Shown here one piece after another: positions 1-8,365 of a stretch of DNA of 64,000 nt. The translations under genes were made by a program, and so were the position numbers. The notes under the pieces are model-generated. The model searched no databases. It was not told where the DNA came from and saw only the letters and a program-made list of their open reading frames with translations. Positions within the stretch are counted from its first letter, which is position 1; each line of letters starts with the position of its first letter. Source of the stretch: Dyella tabacisoli (GTDB taxonomy: Bacteria > Pseudomonadota > Gammaproteobacteria > Xanthomonadales > Rhodanobacteraceae); assembly GCF_003350925.1 (NCBI RefSeq), contig NZ_KZ857179.1, forward strand, positions 219,073-283,072, in the 5' to 3' direction.

Positions 1-76
1 TTTTAGCTCCTCCCCCTGCTTGTCCCGAAAAGGGGACTTCCTTCGGTCGTAGGGGGAGGCTGGGAGGGGGTCAAAC
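1..76 (-). repeat. Module-2 G/C-skewed hairpin repeat, cut by window edge
   Basis: Read on the minus strand, this matches the module seen near 35.4 and 54.2 kb: a C-rich arm, a small inner hairpin (GTCCC/GGGAC), and a complementary G-rich arm ending in an AGCTAAAA-like tail. It lies 26 bp beyond the stop of the SDR gene and could serve as its terminator. The window start may truncate it. Confidence 0.65.
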
Positions 77-102
77 CTTGCATGCGAGAAGGTTGTCGGA
101 CA

Positions 103-1050
103 TCACAAACAACCATTACCCGCCAACGTCGCGCGCATCGCATCATCGATAGGCGTGTAAGGCTTGGCGCCGAGAAAAGCGAGCAATTTGCGGTCGTCCA
201 GCTTGATCGGCGCGCGCCACAAATAACGCATCTTGCGCAGCTCGCGCAGGGTCTGCATAAAGGGCGCCGCCAGCGTGACCAGCCACCAGGGAAAGCGGCC
301 CAAGGCAATGCTGGGATTGTTCGCGGAGCGGCGGATCGTCGCGGTCATCTCATGGCCATCCAGCCAATAACCGCCGAAGTGAAATACCTCAAATCGGCCC
401 AGCTCACCGGCACGATCGACCAGCCGAGCCAGTGTTTCGCCGACATCCGGCAGATAGGCCCATGCGTGCCCGATCTCGCTTGGGCCGGGGTATTGCACCG
501 TGCGAACAGGCGCACCCTGTTTAATCAGACCTTGCGACAGCCAGTTGTTGCCGGGCTGCGGCCCGAAGAAATCACCGCAGCGCAGGATCAGCGCAGGCGC
601 GCCGGTCTCGGCCGCCGCGGCAAGGCGGCGTTCCATCTCGACACGGATTTCGCCCTTGCGAGTCAGTGGATGTTGCGGCGAATGCTCAGTCAGCGCGGGA
701 AAGGCATCCGGCCCGAAGTTGTAGATGGTGCCCGGCAGCACGATCCGCGCGCCGACTGCCTTGGCCGCGGCAATCGTGTTGTCGAGCATCGGCAATACCA
801 GCTTGTCCCAGTCACGGTAGCCCGGTGGATTGACCGCATGGACGATCAGCTCGACGCCTTCGGCGGCGCGCAGTACATCGGCGGCGTTCATGGCGTCGCC
901 GGTGAACCACTCGATACCGGTCTGCGCGTTGGCCCTGGGCGTGCGCACCAGGGCACGTACCCGCCAGCCGTGGCGCAGGAGTGCAACGCACGACTCATGG
1001 CCGATGCCGCCGTTGGCGCCGATAACCAATACTGTTTTCTGTGTGTTCAT
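103..1050 (-). CDS. NAD(P)-dependent epimerase/SDR-type oxidoreductase
   Basis: 315-residue cytoplasmic Rossmann-fold protein. The N terminus carries a nucleotide-binding GANGGIG motif (residues 11-17) directly after the first beta strand, as in extended/atypical SDR and NmrA-like proteins. A classical YxxxK catalytic pair is not obvious, so it may be a reductase with an atypical active site or a redox sensor; the substrate is unknown. I chose the ATG at 1050, preceded by GAGGA about 6 nt upstream, over an in-frame extension 19 codons longer. It is divergent from the LysR gene at 1154, which makes it the likely target of that regulator. Confidence 0.85.
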   Translation of the reverse strand: MNTQKTVLVIGANGGIGHESCVALLRHGWRVRALVRTPRANAQTGIEWFTGDAMNAADVLRAAEGVELIVHAVNPPGYRDWDKLVLPMLDNTIAAAKAVGARIVLPGTIYNFGPDAFPALTEHSPQHPLTRKGEIRVEMERRLAAAAETGAPALILRCGDFFGPQPGNNWLSQGLIKQGAPVRTVQYPGPSEIGHAWAYLPDVGETLARLVDRAGELGRFEVFHFGGYWLDGHEMTATIRRSANNPSIALGRFPWWLVTLAAPFMQTLRELRKMRYLWRAPIKLDDRKLLAFLGAKPYTPIDDAMRATLAGNGCL

Positions 1051-1122
1051 GGCTGGATCCTCGTGACCGTGTTTGCCTGGATGAGGTCTAGCTTGCGCCC
1101 CGCTCATTCATAAGAAAATTGC

Positions 1123-1139
1123 CTAATAGTGTTGATTAG
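1123..1139. promoter_or_regulatory. Candidate LysR-type operator
   Basis: The inverted repeat CTAAT-N7-ATTAG sits in the 103-bp gap between the divergent SDR and LysR genes, 14 bp before the LysR start. It fits the T-N11-A architecture of LysR-type binding sites, so autoregulation and control of the SDR gene are likely (inference). Confidence 0.5.
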
Positions 1140-1153
1140 ATATACAAATATGC

Positions 1154-2059
1154 ATGGCTAGCCACGACCCAAGCTGGGAGCTTTACCGATCCTTTCTCGC
1201 CGTGATGCGTGAAGGGAGCCTGTCCGCGGCCGCGCGCACCTTGGGCATGACCCAGCCCAGCCTGGGCCGGCATATGCGCGAGCTGGAATCGAATCTCGGC
1301 ATTGCCCTGTTCGCCCGCTCGCCGCAGGGCCTTACGCCGACCGACGTCGCCCATGAACTGCTGCCCCATGCCAAGGCCATGGCGGCGGCTTCAGCGGTGC
1401 TGCGACGCACGGCATCGGCAAGCCATGACGATATTCGCGGAGTGGTGCGAGTGAGCGCCAGCGAGGTGATCGGTGCCGAAGTGCTGCCGCCGATCCTGGC
1501 GGATTTTCGGCAGCAGCATCCCGGCATCGTGATCGAGCTGTCGCTGTCCAATCAGTTCGAGGATCTGCTGCGCCGCGATGCCGATATCGCGATACGCATG
1601 GTTCGCCCGACCCAGGACGCTCTCATCGCACGCCATATCGGCAAGGTGGCGCTGGGCATGTATGCCCATCAGCGTTACCTCAAAGCGAATGGGCGTCCGA
1701 AAACCATGGATGAACTCGCCACCCACGCCTTGATCGGTTTCGACCGCGAGGCACCGTATATCCGCAATATGCGCCCGCAAGGGCTGCCCTTTATCCGCGA
1801 AAACTTTTCACTGCGTACCGACAGCGACCTCGCCGCATTGGCCGCGATTCGCGCGGGCTATGGCATCGGCATCTGCCAGGTAGGCATCGCCAGCCGCGAG
1901 CCCAAGCTGGTTCGATTGATGCAGGCCGATCTTGAGGTCAATCTGGACACCTGGGTCGTGATGCACGAAGACCTCAAGCGCAGCCTGCGCAATCGCAAGC
2001 TGTTCGATCATCTTGCCGCCGCGCTCGCCGAATATGCGCAGCTCAGACCTGGGCCTTGA
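1154..2059 (+). CDS. LysR family transcriptional regulator
   Basis: 301 residues. The N-terminal winged helix-turn-helix (about residues 8-67) carries the family pattern GSLSAAARTLGMTQPSLGRH. A LysR substrate-binding domain follows (about 95-295), of the type that usually senses a small effector. The short divergent gap to the SDR gene, with an inverted repeat inside it, suggests control of that neighbour. The effector cannot be read from the sequence. Confidence 0.93.
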   Translation: MASHDPSWELYRSFLAVMREGSLSAAARTLGMTQPSLGRHMRELESNLGIALFARSPQGLTPTDVAHELLPHAKAMAAASAVLRRTASASHDDIRGVVRVSASEVIGAEVLPPILADFRQQHPGIVIELSLSNQFEDLLRRDADIAIRMVRPTQDALIARHIGKVALGMYAHQRYLKANGRPKTMDELATHALIGFDREAPYIRNMRPQGLPFIRENFSLRTDSDLAALAAIRAGYGIGICQVGIASREPKLVRLMQADLEVNLDTWVVMHEDLKRSLRNRKLFDHLAAALAEYAQLRPGP

Positions 2060-2681
2060 ACGTCTTGCCCAGTGCTGCGCCACGGCCCACGTAATGCCGG
2101 AACAGATAGAACAGCGGTGCATAGCGCACGGGGTCGATGTGCTGCGTAGCGGGGACCACGATGTCGGCGTGCGCATGCACGTGGAGCACTTCGAGTTCGA
2201 GGATGCTGAAGCCGTCGGCGTCATCGCGCCAGGCTTCGAGCGAACGGAAGGTGCTTTGGACCAGCACGGCTTCCAGTTGCAGCGGGCACTCGGCGATACG
2301 TGGTGCGGCGACCGTCAGTGATGGCTGTGCATGCAGGCCGGCGAGAGCGAACTTGTCCGCTTCATGCCGATACCCGTGCTCGCGCTTCCATGCGGGGAGC
2401 GGGTTGCGACCACTGGTCGGGGCAAGCCGTTCCACTGCTTCGTGCATATCCTCGCCGGCCAGATTGAGTACGCACTCGCCTTCGCGCAGCAAGTTGGCCA
2501 ACCCCTGGCCGCCGCCGCTAAGGCCGATCACCACGCGATCGGCCAGCGCCCAGGCAGAGGACATCGGCGTGATATTGGTTGAACCGTCGACGTTGCGCGT
2601 CGTAATCAGCACCACTGGCGTGCCGAAGTACAGGATGGATGGGTGAATAACCAAGGTGTCGGGGGTGCGATACATGTCCAT
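2043..2681 (-). CDS. Flavin reductase-like / FMN-binding split-barrel protein
   Basis: 212 residues. The N-terminal half (LYFGTPVVLITTRNVDGSTN, then PMSSAWALAD) has the pattern of the flavin reductase-like domain, in which a split barrel binds FMN. Such proteins act as flavin reductases or as FMN-dependent oxidoreductases of unknown substrate. The 3' end overlaps the convergent LysR gene by 17 bp. ATG 2681 is chosen; a second ATG lies two codons later and no strong Shine-Dalgarno separates them. It is divergent from the ArsR-type gene at 2766, probably its regulator. Confidence 0.8.
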   Translation of the reverse strand: MDMYRTPDTLVIHPSILYFGTPVVLITTRNVDGSTNITPMSSAWALADRVVIGLSGGGQGLANLLREGECVLNLAGEDMHEAVERLAPTSGRNPLPAWKREHGYRHEADKFALAGLHAQPSLTVAAPRIAECPLQLEAVLVQSTFRSLEAWRDDADGFSILELEVLHVHAHADIVVPATQHIDPVRYAPLFYLFRHYVGRGAALGKTFKAQV

Positions 2682-2713
2682 GCCGGCAGTGTTGTACGTA
2701 TAAGACCGGCAAA

Positions 2714-2733
2714 GTTTCGCTGTTGAACGAAAC
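2714..2733. promoter_or_regulatory. Candidate operator for the ArsR-type regulator
   Basis: Inverted repeat GTTTCG-N8-CGAAAC between the divergent flavin reductase-like and ArsR genes. Its position would cover either promoter. Assignment to the neighbouring regulator is inference. Confidence 0.45.
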
Positions 2734-2765
2734 GTATCGCTGCGATCAGCCGCTAGACTGCGCGC

Positions 2766-3473
2766 ATGAGCGATAGCGCCTCCGCAAATCGATATCAATT
2801 GGCCGAGCTGGGTGCGCTGTTGGCCGAGCCGGCGCGTGCCGCGATGTTGCTGGCATTGGCCGATGGCACGGCACGACCTGCCGGCGAACTCGCTCATGCG
2901 GCGGGCGTGGGTGCGGCTACTGCCAGTGCACATTTGAAACGTTTGCTGGAAGGCGGTTTGCTCGGTGTCCATGTGCAGGGGCGTCATCGTTACTACCGGC
3001 TGGCCAGCGATGAAGTCGCCGCCTTGCTCGAAGCGATGGCGATGCCGCGAATGGCATTGCCTTTGCCGCGACCGGCCGGCGCCGATCTTGCCTTGCGGCG
3101 GGCTCGTAGCTGCTACCGGCATTTGGCCGGCGAGCTGGGTGTGGCGATGTGCGATGCCCTGCTGGAACGTGGCTATCTGCATACACAAAGCGCCGGGTTG
3201 CAGCTATTGCCGGTCGGTGTCGAGGCCCTGATTCATGCCGGCCTGGAAGAAACGCATGCCGAGAAACTGTTGCGCTTATCCGGTCGCGGTTGCCTTGATT
3301 GGACAGAACGCCGCCTGCACGTTGGCGGGCCGCTTGGCGTGGCGATGACGACAGCGATGCTTGATGCCGGTTGGCTGCGGCGCGCCTCAAGCGGGCGGGC
3401 TTTGGTGCCGAGCGCGGATGGATTGCGGCGGCTGGGCAGCCTGGGTGTACGCATCGATCCGCAGAGATCGTAA
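2766..3473 (+). CDS. ArsR-type winged-helix regulator with C-terminal extension
   Basis: 235 residues. About residues 8-90 form an ArsR/SmtB-type helix-turn-helix, including ARAAMLLALADG, GVGAATASAHLKRLLEGGLL and the wing GRHRYYRL. No metal-binding CxC of the SmtB/ArsR sensors is present, so metal sensing is unlikely. The C-terminal half (about 110-235) is a conserved-looking extension of unknown ligand, longer than the usual 100-120-residue ArsR protein. It probably regulates the divergent flavin reductase-like gene. Confidence 0.88.
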   Translation: MSDSASANRYQLAELGALLAEPARAAMLLALADGTARPAGELAHAAGVGAATASAHLKRLLEGGLLGVHVQGRHRYYRLASDEVAALLEAMAMPRMALPLPRPAGADLALRRARSCYRHLAGELGVAMCDALLERGYLHTQSAGLQLLPVGVEALIHAGLEETHAEKLLRLSGRGCLDWTERRLHVGGPLGVAMTTAMLDAGWLRRASSGRALVPSADGLRRLGSLGVRIDPQRS

Positions 3474-3530
3474 ACAGGCTCTTAGTCACGCGTCTATCGA
3501 TACGCGCCCTGATTTGCCCTTCTTATGTTT

Positions 3531-3572
3531 GCTGCGAAAAGGGACTCCTTTCGGTCACAGGGGGAGGGGATG
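3531..3572. repeat. Partial module-2 repeat
   Basis: The stretch with GAAAAGGGACTCCTTTCGGT followed by a GGGGGAGGGG tract matches the tip and G-rich arm of the module-2 hairpin seen next to repeat D at 33.65 kb; the C-rich arm is missing. It is a degenerate remnant 58 bp after the ArsR stop. Confidence 0.45.
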
Positions 3573-3726
3573 AGGTTTGGAGCAAGAGCAGCGTGGCTGT
3601 GAATGACGCCAGCGTTTTAGCCGTCCATTCTGTTACACCATATCGCTTCAAATCATGCGAACAGCTCGTGTCTGTCGAGCCAATAGTCCGCTCGACTGAG
3701 TCGCCATCTCAAAGTCGAAAAAATCG

Positions 3727-3755
3727 TTGACACCCCATACTCCCCTGAGTATGGT
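3727..3755 (+). promoter_or_regulatory. Sigma70-type promoter overlapped by a CsoR/RcnR-like inverted repeat
   Basis: TTGACA (3727-3732) and TATGGT (3750-3755) are separated by 17 bp, a near-ideal sigma70 spacing. The perfect inverted repeat CCATACTC-CCCT-GAGTATGG (3735-3754) fills the spacer. On the other strand this reads TACT-CAGGGG-AGTA, like sites of the CsoR/RcnR/FrmR metal- or formaldehyde-sensing repressors. No such repressor gene is in the window. The rest of the 3474-3984 gap shows only the module-2 remnant. Confidence 0.55.
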
Positions 3756-3984
3756 TCGCACGCCTTCTGGGTCACCCGAGGCACTTGTCTGGTTACCTAC
3801 CTGCGAGAAATGGACAGTTATCCCCCTAGTAGCAACGCCAACGTTGAATTCAAAGATTCGATGTTGGCGAAGCCCGTACACAACTTGGACGCTTGCAGCG
3901 ACCGCATTCGGTCGGCTGGCGCTTTCCTAGACTAGGGAAGTCCCGCCGCCTCCTGCGCCGTTGCCGGTGCACGGGAGGTGAGCT

Positions 3985-4335
3985 ATGAATCTCATGAAAT
4001 CCGTCGCAGGACGCCGTCGGCGTGCCTGCAACAAGCCTGTTCGCGACAAGCATGTGCGGCGCCTGACTGAGTCAGGTCGGCCCTATGTCATTCGTTATTC
4101 GATGACCTCTCGCGGCCCACGCCGCGAGGTGGTGGAGCTGCGCGCCAACAGGCCGTTGGCGACGTGGTCGCGCAACGAAATAACCGGTGCTCTGGAATGT
4201 CGTTGGAGCATGCACCGATCAGCCGCGTCGGTATCGGATGAGCATGTGCGCCCGCCGGAATCGCGACATCTCGTCAACATCGTGAACCTGCATCGCCAGG
4301 GTATGCACGCGGACTTGCGCCCTCCCTCACGCTGA
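3985..4335 (+). CDS. Small basic hypothetical protein
   Basis: 116 residues, very rich in arginine, without a signal peptide or membrane segment; I do not recognise the family. Support for a real gene is a strong Shine-Dalgarno (GGGAGGTG, 4 nt before the ATG) and the sigma70-like promoter about 230 bp upstream. The composition would suit nucleic-acid binding, but no motif shows it. An opposing frame overlaps most of it without a comparable start signal. Confidence 0.5.
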   Translation: MNLMKSVAGRRRRACNKPVRDKHVRRLTESGRPYVIRYSMTSRGPRREVVELRANRPLATWSRNEITGALECRWSMHRSAASVSDEHVRPPESRHLVNIVNLHRQGMHADLRPPSR

Positions 4336-4494
4336 TCTCGCATCGCCGGCTGCGGCCGGCGAGTTATCCAGCGGTATCCAACATCCCCGTACGAGCCGAT
4401 GCGCTCGGCGTTGCTTATGCAGATCGCACAGATCCGCAGGCCAACGCACGCCCGTATCCGCTCGAAGTGAGCGAATCAAGCCGAGTACATATCC

Positions 4495-4923
4495 ATGAAC
4501 AGCACCCACTTTCTAGGCGAATGGTTTGACTGCGGCGCCTCGATCAATGCCATGAGCGACCCGGCGGCGATCCGCGCCTTATGCGTAGAGCATGTGATGC
4601 GTCATCGCCTGACCATCGCATATGACTTTTTCACCCACTCGGCGCACGAGGGCGTTATCGGCGCCTTGATTGCCGAGGACATGCACATGGTGGTGCGCAC
4701 TTTTCCCGCGCGCCGCGCGATGAATGTCGATCTCTACGCCAGACAACATCGCCATAGCGATATCGCTATGGCCTTCGAGGTCATGGATGGCTTGCGCGAT
4801 GACTTCAGGCCGGCGCGCAGCGTCTTGCACCGCGTGCAGCAGGGCGTGGAATCGTATCCGGCCGGCCGTGTGGCGGTGGCGCCGACGCAGGCGTTTGCCG
4901 GGGCGAGGTGGCTGGCGGCTTAG
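4495..4923 (+). CDS. Hypothetical protein
   Basis: 142 residues, soluble, no recognised domain. It has an ordinary mixed composition (for example AALCVEHVMRHRL-like helices near the start and HSDIAMAFEVMDGL in the middle). No clear Shine-Dalgarno precedes ATG 4495, and an alternative ATG lies at 4552. It lies 96 bp upstream of the Nramp gene in the same direction and could be co-transcribed with it. Confidence 0.4.
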   Translation: MNSTHFLGEWFDCGASINAMSDPAAIRALCVEHVMRHRLTIAYDFFTHSAHEGVIGALIAEDMHMVVRTFPARRAMNVDLYARQHRHSDIAMAFEVMDGLRDDFRPARSVLHRVQQGVESYPAGRVAVAPTQAFAGARWLAA

Positions 4924-5019
4924 CACTGGCTTTTGGCTGCGCCTGCCATCAAAGGCGCATGGCGATTTCTCTAAACCATGTGAGCGGCGTCAAGCCGCTC
5001 GCACACTGCTGGATGTCAC

Positions 5020-6663
5020 ATGCTCGATACGCTGACAACAAACGAAAACCACGGCACGGCGGTGCTCGATAGCGCCCATGTGGGCGACATCAAAGGGGCG
5101 CTGGGAACCATCGCCCAGAACGATACGGCCAGACGCAATAGTTGGGGAGCGCGCTGGCGAACCTTGCTGGCGATTCTCGGGCCTGGCCTGATCGTGATGG
5201 TGGGGGATAACGACGCCGGTGCCTTCAGCACCTATACCCAGGCCGGACAAAACTACGGCACGACCTTGCTGTGGACATTGACGCTGCTGATCCCGGTGCT
5301 CTACGTGAATCAGGAAATGGTGCTGCGCCTAGGCACGGTGACCGGTGTCGGCCATGCCCGTTTGATTCTGGAACGGTTCGGCAAATTCTGGGGTGCGTTC
5401 AGCGTCATCGATTTATTCATACTCAACGCGTTGACCATCGTTACTGAATTCATCGGCATCAGCTTAGGGCTGGATCATTTAGGCATTCCGCGCGGCTGGG
5501 GCGTGGCGGTGTCGGCGCTGCTCATCATCATGGCGGCCAGTACCGGTAATTTCCGGCGCTTCGAGCGGTTCTCGCTGATGTTGGTGGTGGGCAGCCTGTT
5601 GCTGATACCGGTGTTGGTGATGATCCACCCACCGCTAGGTCAGCTTTCGCATGATCTGGTCGTGCCGGGCATGCCCAAGGATGCGCCGCTGAGCGAAGTG
5701 ATGCTGCTCATCATCGCCATCGTCGGTACCACCGTGGCGCCATGGCAGCTATTTTTTCAGCAGAGCTATGTCATCGACAAGCGCATCACGCCGCATTTCA
5801 TGACCTACGAAAAAATCGACCTGGTCATCGGCATTGTGCTGGTGATTATCGGCGCCGTGGCGATGATGGGTTTCAGTGCCGCGACGTTCGCCGGAAAGCC
5901 CGAGGCGGGTCAGTTTGTCGATGCCGCGGCGGTAGCCGCCGGTGTGGCGAAATATGTCGGCGCAACCCCGGCGGCGCTGTTCTCGATTGCCCTGATCGAT
6001 GCAAGCATCATCGGTGCGGCGGCGGTGTCGTTGTCCACGGCTTACGCGATTGGCGATGTGCTTTCACTGCGTCATTCGTTGCATCGCAAACCCAAAGAGG
6101 CCAAAACGTTTTATAGCGTCTACGCCTTGTTGATCGCGATTGCGGCCGCGCTGGTACTGATCCCGAACGCACCGCTGGGCCTTATCACCAACGCCGTGCA
6201 GACCCTGGCTGGCGTGCTGTTGCCGGGAGCCTCGGTTTTCCTGCTGCTTCTTTGCAACGACAAGGCGGTACTGGGGCCTTGGGTGAACTCCAAGTACACC
6301 AATCTCTTTACCGGTGCCGTGGTTGCGATCCTGGTATTGCTATCGATCATTCTCACCGCGTCGGTGCTGTATCCATCCATCACCAGTACACAGATTCTGG
6401 CGATTCTGATCGGCGGCATGGCGATGGCCGCGGTCGGCGCGGCGAGCATGGCGATCGTGCGTCGTGTGCGGGGCCTGCCCGCGGCCGAGGTCATCGACCG
6501 GACCGGTCGCGAACATTGGCGCATGCCACCGCTTGAGCAATTGCCGCCAGCACAGTTGAGCATGCGTCGGCGCCTGTGGCTGGGCGTGCTGCGCGCCTAT
6601 CTGGCGGCGGCATTAATCATGACGATCATCAAGGTGACGCAGATGATTCTAGCCAAGCACTAA
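5020..6663 (+). CDS. Non-canonical Nramp (SLC11-type) divalent cation transporter
   Basis: 547 residues with about 11-12 hydrophobic segments and a 45-residue hydrophilic N terminus. The protein follows the Nramp/APC fold, but both metal-site signatures depart from classical MntH. The TM1 DPGN is replaced by GDNDAG (62-67), and the TM6 MPH is replaced by TVAPWQ (238-243), without the metal-selecting methionine. Family knowledge says loss of this methionine goes with changed ion selectivity (for example Mg2+ or other hard cations); which ion applies here is not known. It probably forms one unit with the porin 156 bp downstream. Confidence 0.85.
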   Translation: MLDTLTTNENHGTAVLDSAHVGDIKGALGTIAQNDTARRNSWGARWRTLLAILGPGLIVMVGDNDAGAFSTYTQAGQNYGTTLLWTLTLLIPVLYVNQEMVLRLGTVTGVGHARLILERFGKFWGAFSVIDLFILNALTIVTEFIGISLGLDHLGIPRGWGVAVSALLIIMAASTGNFRRFERFSLMLVVGSLLLIPVLVMIHPPLGQLSHDLVVPGMPKDAPLSEVMLLIIAIVGTTVAPWQLFFQQSYVIDKRITPHFMTYEKIDLVIGIVLVIIGAVAMMGFSAATFAGKPEAGQFVDAAAVAAGVAKYVGATPAALFSIALIDASIIGAAAVSLSTAYAIGDVLSLRHSLHRKPKEAKTFYSVYALLIAIAAALVLIPNAPLGLITNAVQTLAGVLLPGASVFLLLLCNDKAVLGPWVNSKYTNLFTGAVVAILVLLSIILTASVLYPSITSTQILAILIGGMAMAAVGAASMAIVRRVRGLPAAEVIDRTGREHWRMPPLEQLPPAQLSMRRRLWLGVLRAYLAAALIMTIIKVTQMILAKH

Positions 6664-6691
6664 TACGCATAGACGTCTATTTGATTCATTA

Positions 6692-6715
6692 CGCGCCGGT
6701 CGCACGACCGGCGCG
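6692..6715. other. Perfect 11-bp hairpin between transporter and porin
   Basis: CGCGCCGGTCG and CGACCGGCGCG are separated by CA. There is no U-tract on either side, so it is more likely an mRNA stabiliser or attenuating hairpin than a full intrinsic terminator. Confidence 0.6.
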
Positions 6716-6819
6716 ACGGACTCGCTTTGTCTGTCGACAGCGTATTCGTCAATGACTTCCGTTGCCAATCCTTCCACTCCAATCCTTCCATCTTCAATCA
6801 TGTTGTTTCAGGGGTTTGT

Positions 6820-8244
6820 ATGTTCAAGAAGTTCACGCCATATATGCACCGCGCCTTGTGGCTGGCGATAGCCGTCGGCTGCTATGGCACCGCCGCACAG
6901 GCACAAACGATCAGGGCCGATACCGCCATTGCATCCAATGACGACCGCGTGCCGGTGCCTGCCCGCGTCGCGCAAGCGACCGAAGAGGGCGATACCAGCG
7001 AGGACCGCTGGAGCGCACACGCGCAAAGCACCTATGTGTGGCAGCACAAGAACGCGTTCAGTGCGCCGTATAGCGGACCGCAAAGCCTGGGTACCAGGCC
7101 GGAGCACAGTTATACCTTCACCTTTACCGCCTATCTGGGGGCGCGCTTCTGGAAGGGTGGCGAGCTTTACGTCAATCCCGAGGCGGTGCAGGGTCTGCCG
7201 CTGTCCGGCTTGTTCGGCCTGGCCAGTATTCAGAACGGGGAAATTCAAAAGAACGGCGGCACCACCCTGCGTGGCTATTACGCGCGCGCCTTTTTGCGGC
7301 AGACCTTCAATCTTGGTGGTGAGACATTTCATGTCGAGGCCGGTCCGAATCAACTGGCCAGCAACTATCAGCGTCAGCGCCTGGTTTTTACTGTCGGCAA
7401 GATCACCCAGACCGATATTTTCGAGAAGAGCAACTATGCCAATGATCCGCGCACGCAGTTTCTGAACTGGGCGCTGATTACCCATGGCGCCTGGGATTAC
7501 GCCGCCGATGCCCGTGCCTACACCATCGGTGCGGCGGCCGAATTCTATTGGGACGACTGGGCGGTGCGCGTTGGGCGTTTCATGGAACCGAAAGTAGCTA
7601 ACGGTCCCAAGCTCAACTATCAAATCGGCCGTTTTCATGGCGATCAATTCGAACTCGAACACGACCACAAAATCGGCGATTTGCCGGGCCTGGTCCGCGT
7701 GATGGTATTTCGCAACCGGGCTTTTGCCGGTAACTACCGCGACGCGATTAATGCGGCCCAGGTCAATGGCGGCGTGCCGGATGTAACCAGCGTGCGCAAG
7801 GATGCGAACAAGACCGGCTACGGCCTGAGCGTGGAACAGCGCATCACCGACGACATCGGTGTATTCGCACGTGCCAGTTATGCCGATGACAAGGTCGAGG
7901 AATATGCCTTCACCGAAATCGACAAAACGGTATCGGGCGGGATTTCCATCAAGGGCATTCGTTGGCAGCGTCCCGATGACACGATCGGTATCGCTTTCTC
8001 ATCGGCCGGCTTGAATCGGGATCATCGCGACTATCTCGCCGCGGGCGGGTTGGGCGGTTTTCTCGGTGACGGGCAACTCAGCCGCTATGGACGCGAGAAA
8101 GCGCTGGAGATCTACTACAACTTCCAAATCGCCAAAGGCGTGCAATTCACCGCCGACTTTCAGCGTATTACCAACCCCGGCTATAACGCGGATCGGCAAG
8201 GGCCGATTCAAATCATCGGTGGGCGGTTTCACGTAGAAATCTGA
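6820..8244 (+). CDS. OprB-like (carbohydrate-selective type) outer-membrane porin
   Basis: 474 residues. A signal peptide ends at AQA|Q (about residue 28). After a short linker come alternating beta-strand patterns typical of the OprB family (GGELYVNPEAVQGLPLSG, then FLRQTFNLGGE), and the chain ends in a strand with an aromatic residue near the C terminus. I chose ATG 6820 because AGGGG lies 6 nt upstream and it gives a clean signal peptide. Members of this family pass sugars or other small solutes; pairing with an Nramp-type transporter raises the possibility of cation uptake through the outer membrane (inference). Confidence 0.85.
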   Translation: MFKKFTPYMHRALWLAIAVGCYGTAAQAQTIRADTAIASNDDRVPVPARVAQATEEGDTSEDRWSAHAQSTYVWQHKNAFSAPYSGPQSLGTRPEHSYTFTFTAYLGARFWKGGELYVNPEAVQGLPLSGLFGLASIQNGEIQKNGGTTLRGYYARAFLRQTFNLGGETFHVEAGPNQLASNYQRQRLVFTVGKITQTDIFEKSNYANDPRTQFLNWALITHGAWDYAADARAYTIGAAAEFYWDDWAVRVGRFMEPKVANGPKLNYQIGRFHGDQFELEHDHKIGDLPGLVRVMVFRNRAFAGNYRDAINAAQVNGGVPDVTSVRKDANKTGYGLSVEQRITDDIGVFARASYADDKVEEYAFTEIDKTVSGGISIKGIRWQRPDDTIGIAFSSAGLNRDHRDYLAAGGLGGFLGDGQLSRYGREKALEIYYNFQIAKGVQFTADFQRITNPGYNADRQGPIQIIGGRFHVEI

Positions 8245-8260
8245 AGCGGAAAGTCTCAGT

Positions 8261-8287
8261 CCGCTCCCTGCATGAGGCAGGGAGCGG
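8261..8287 (+). terminator. Terminator-like hairpin after the porin
   Basis: CCGCTCCCTGC / GCAGGGAGCGG with a 5-nt loop, 17 bp after the porin stop. The stem is perfect (11 bp), but only a short T run follows. Confidence 0.6.
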
Positions 8288-8365
8288 TCCTAAGAGCCTG
8301 AACTTCAAAAGCGGCGGGTCAGCATGGGGCCCTCGTGGCGTGTCGCGGCCAGAAGGCGCTAAACC

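Noticed and set aside
2682..3188. N-terminal extension of the flavin reductase-like frame to 3188
   Set aside because: It would overlap the well-supported ArsR gene on the other strand and shows no domain; the family start is at 2681.
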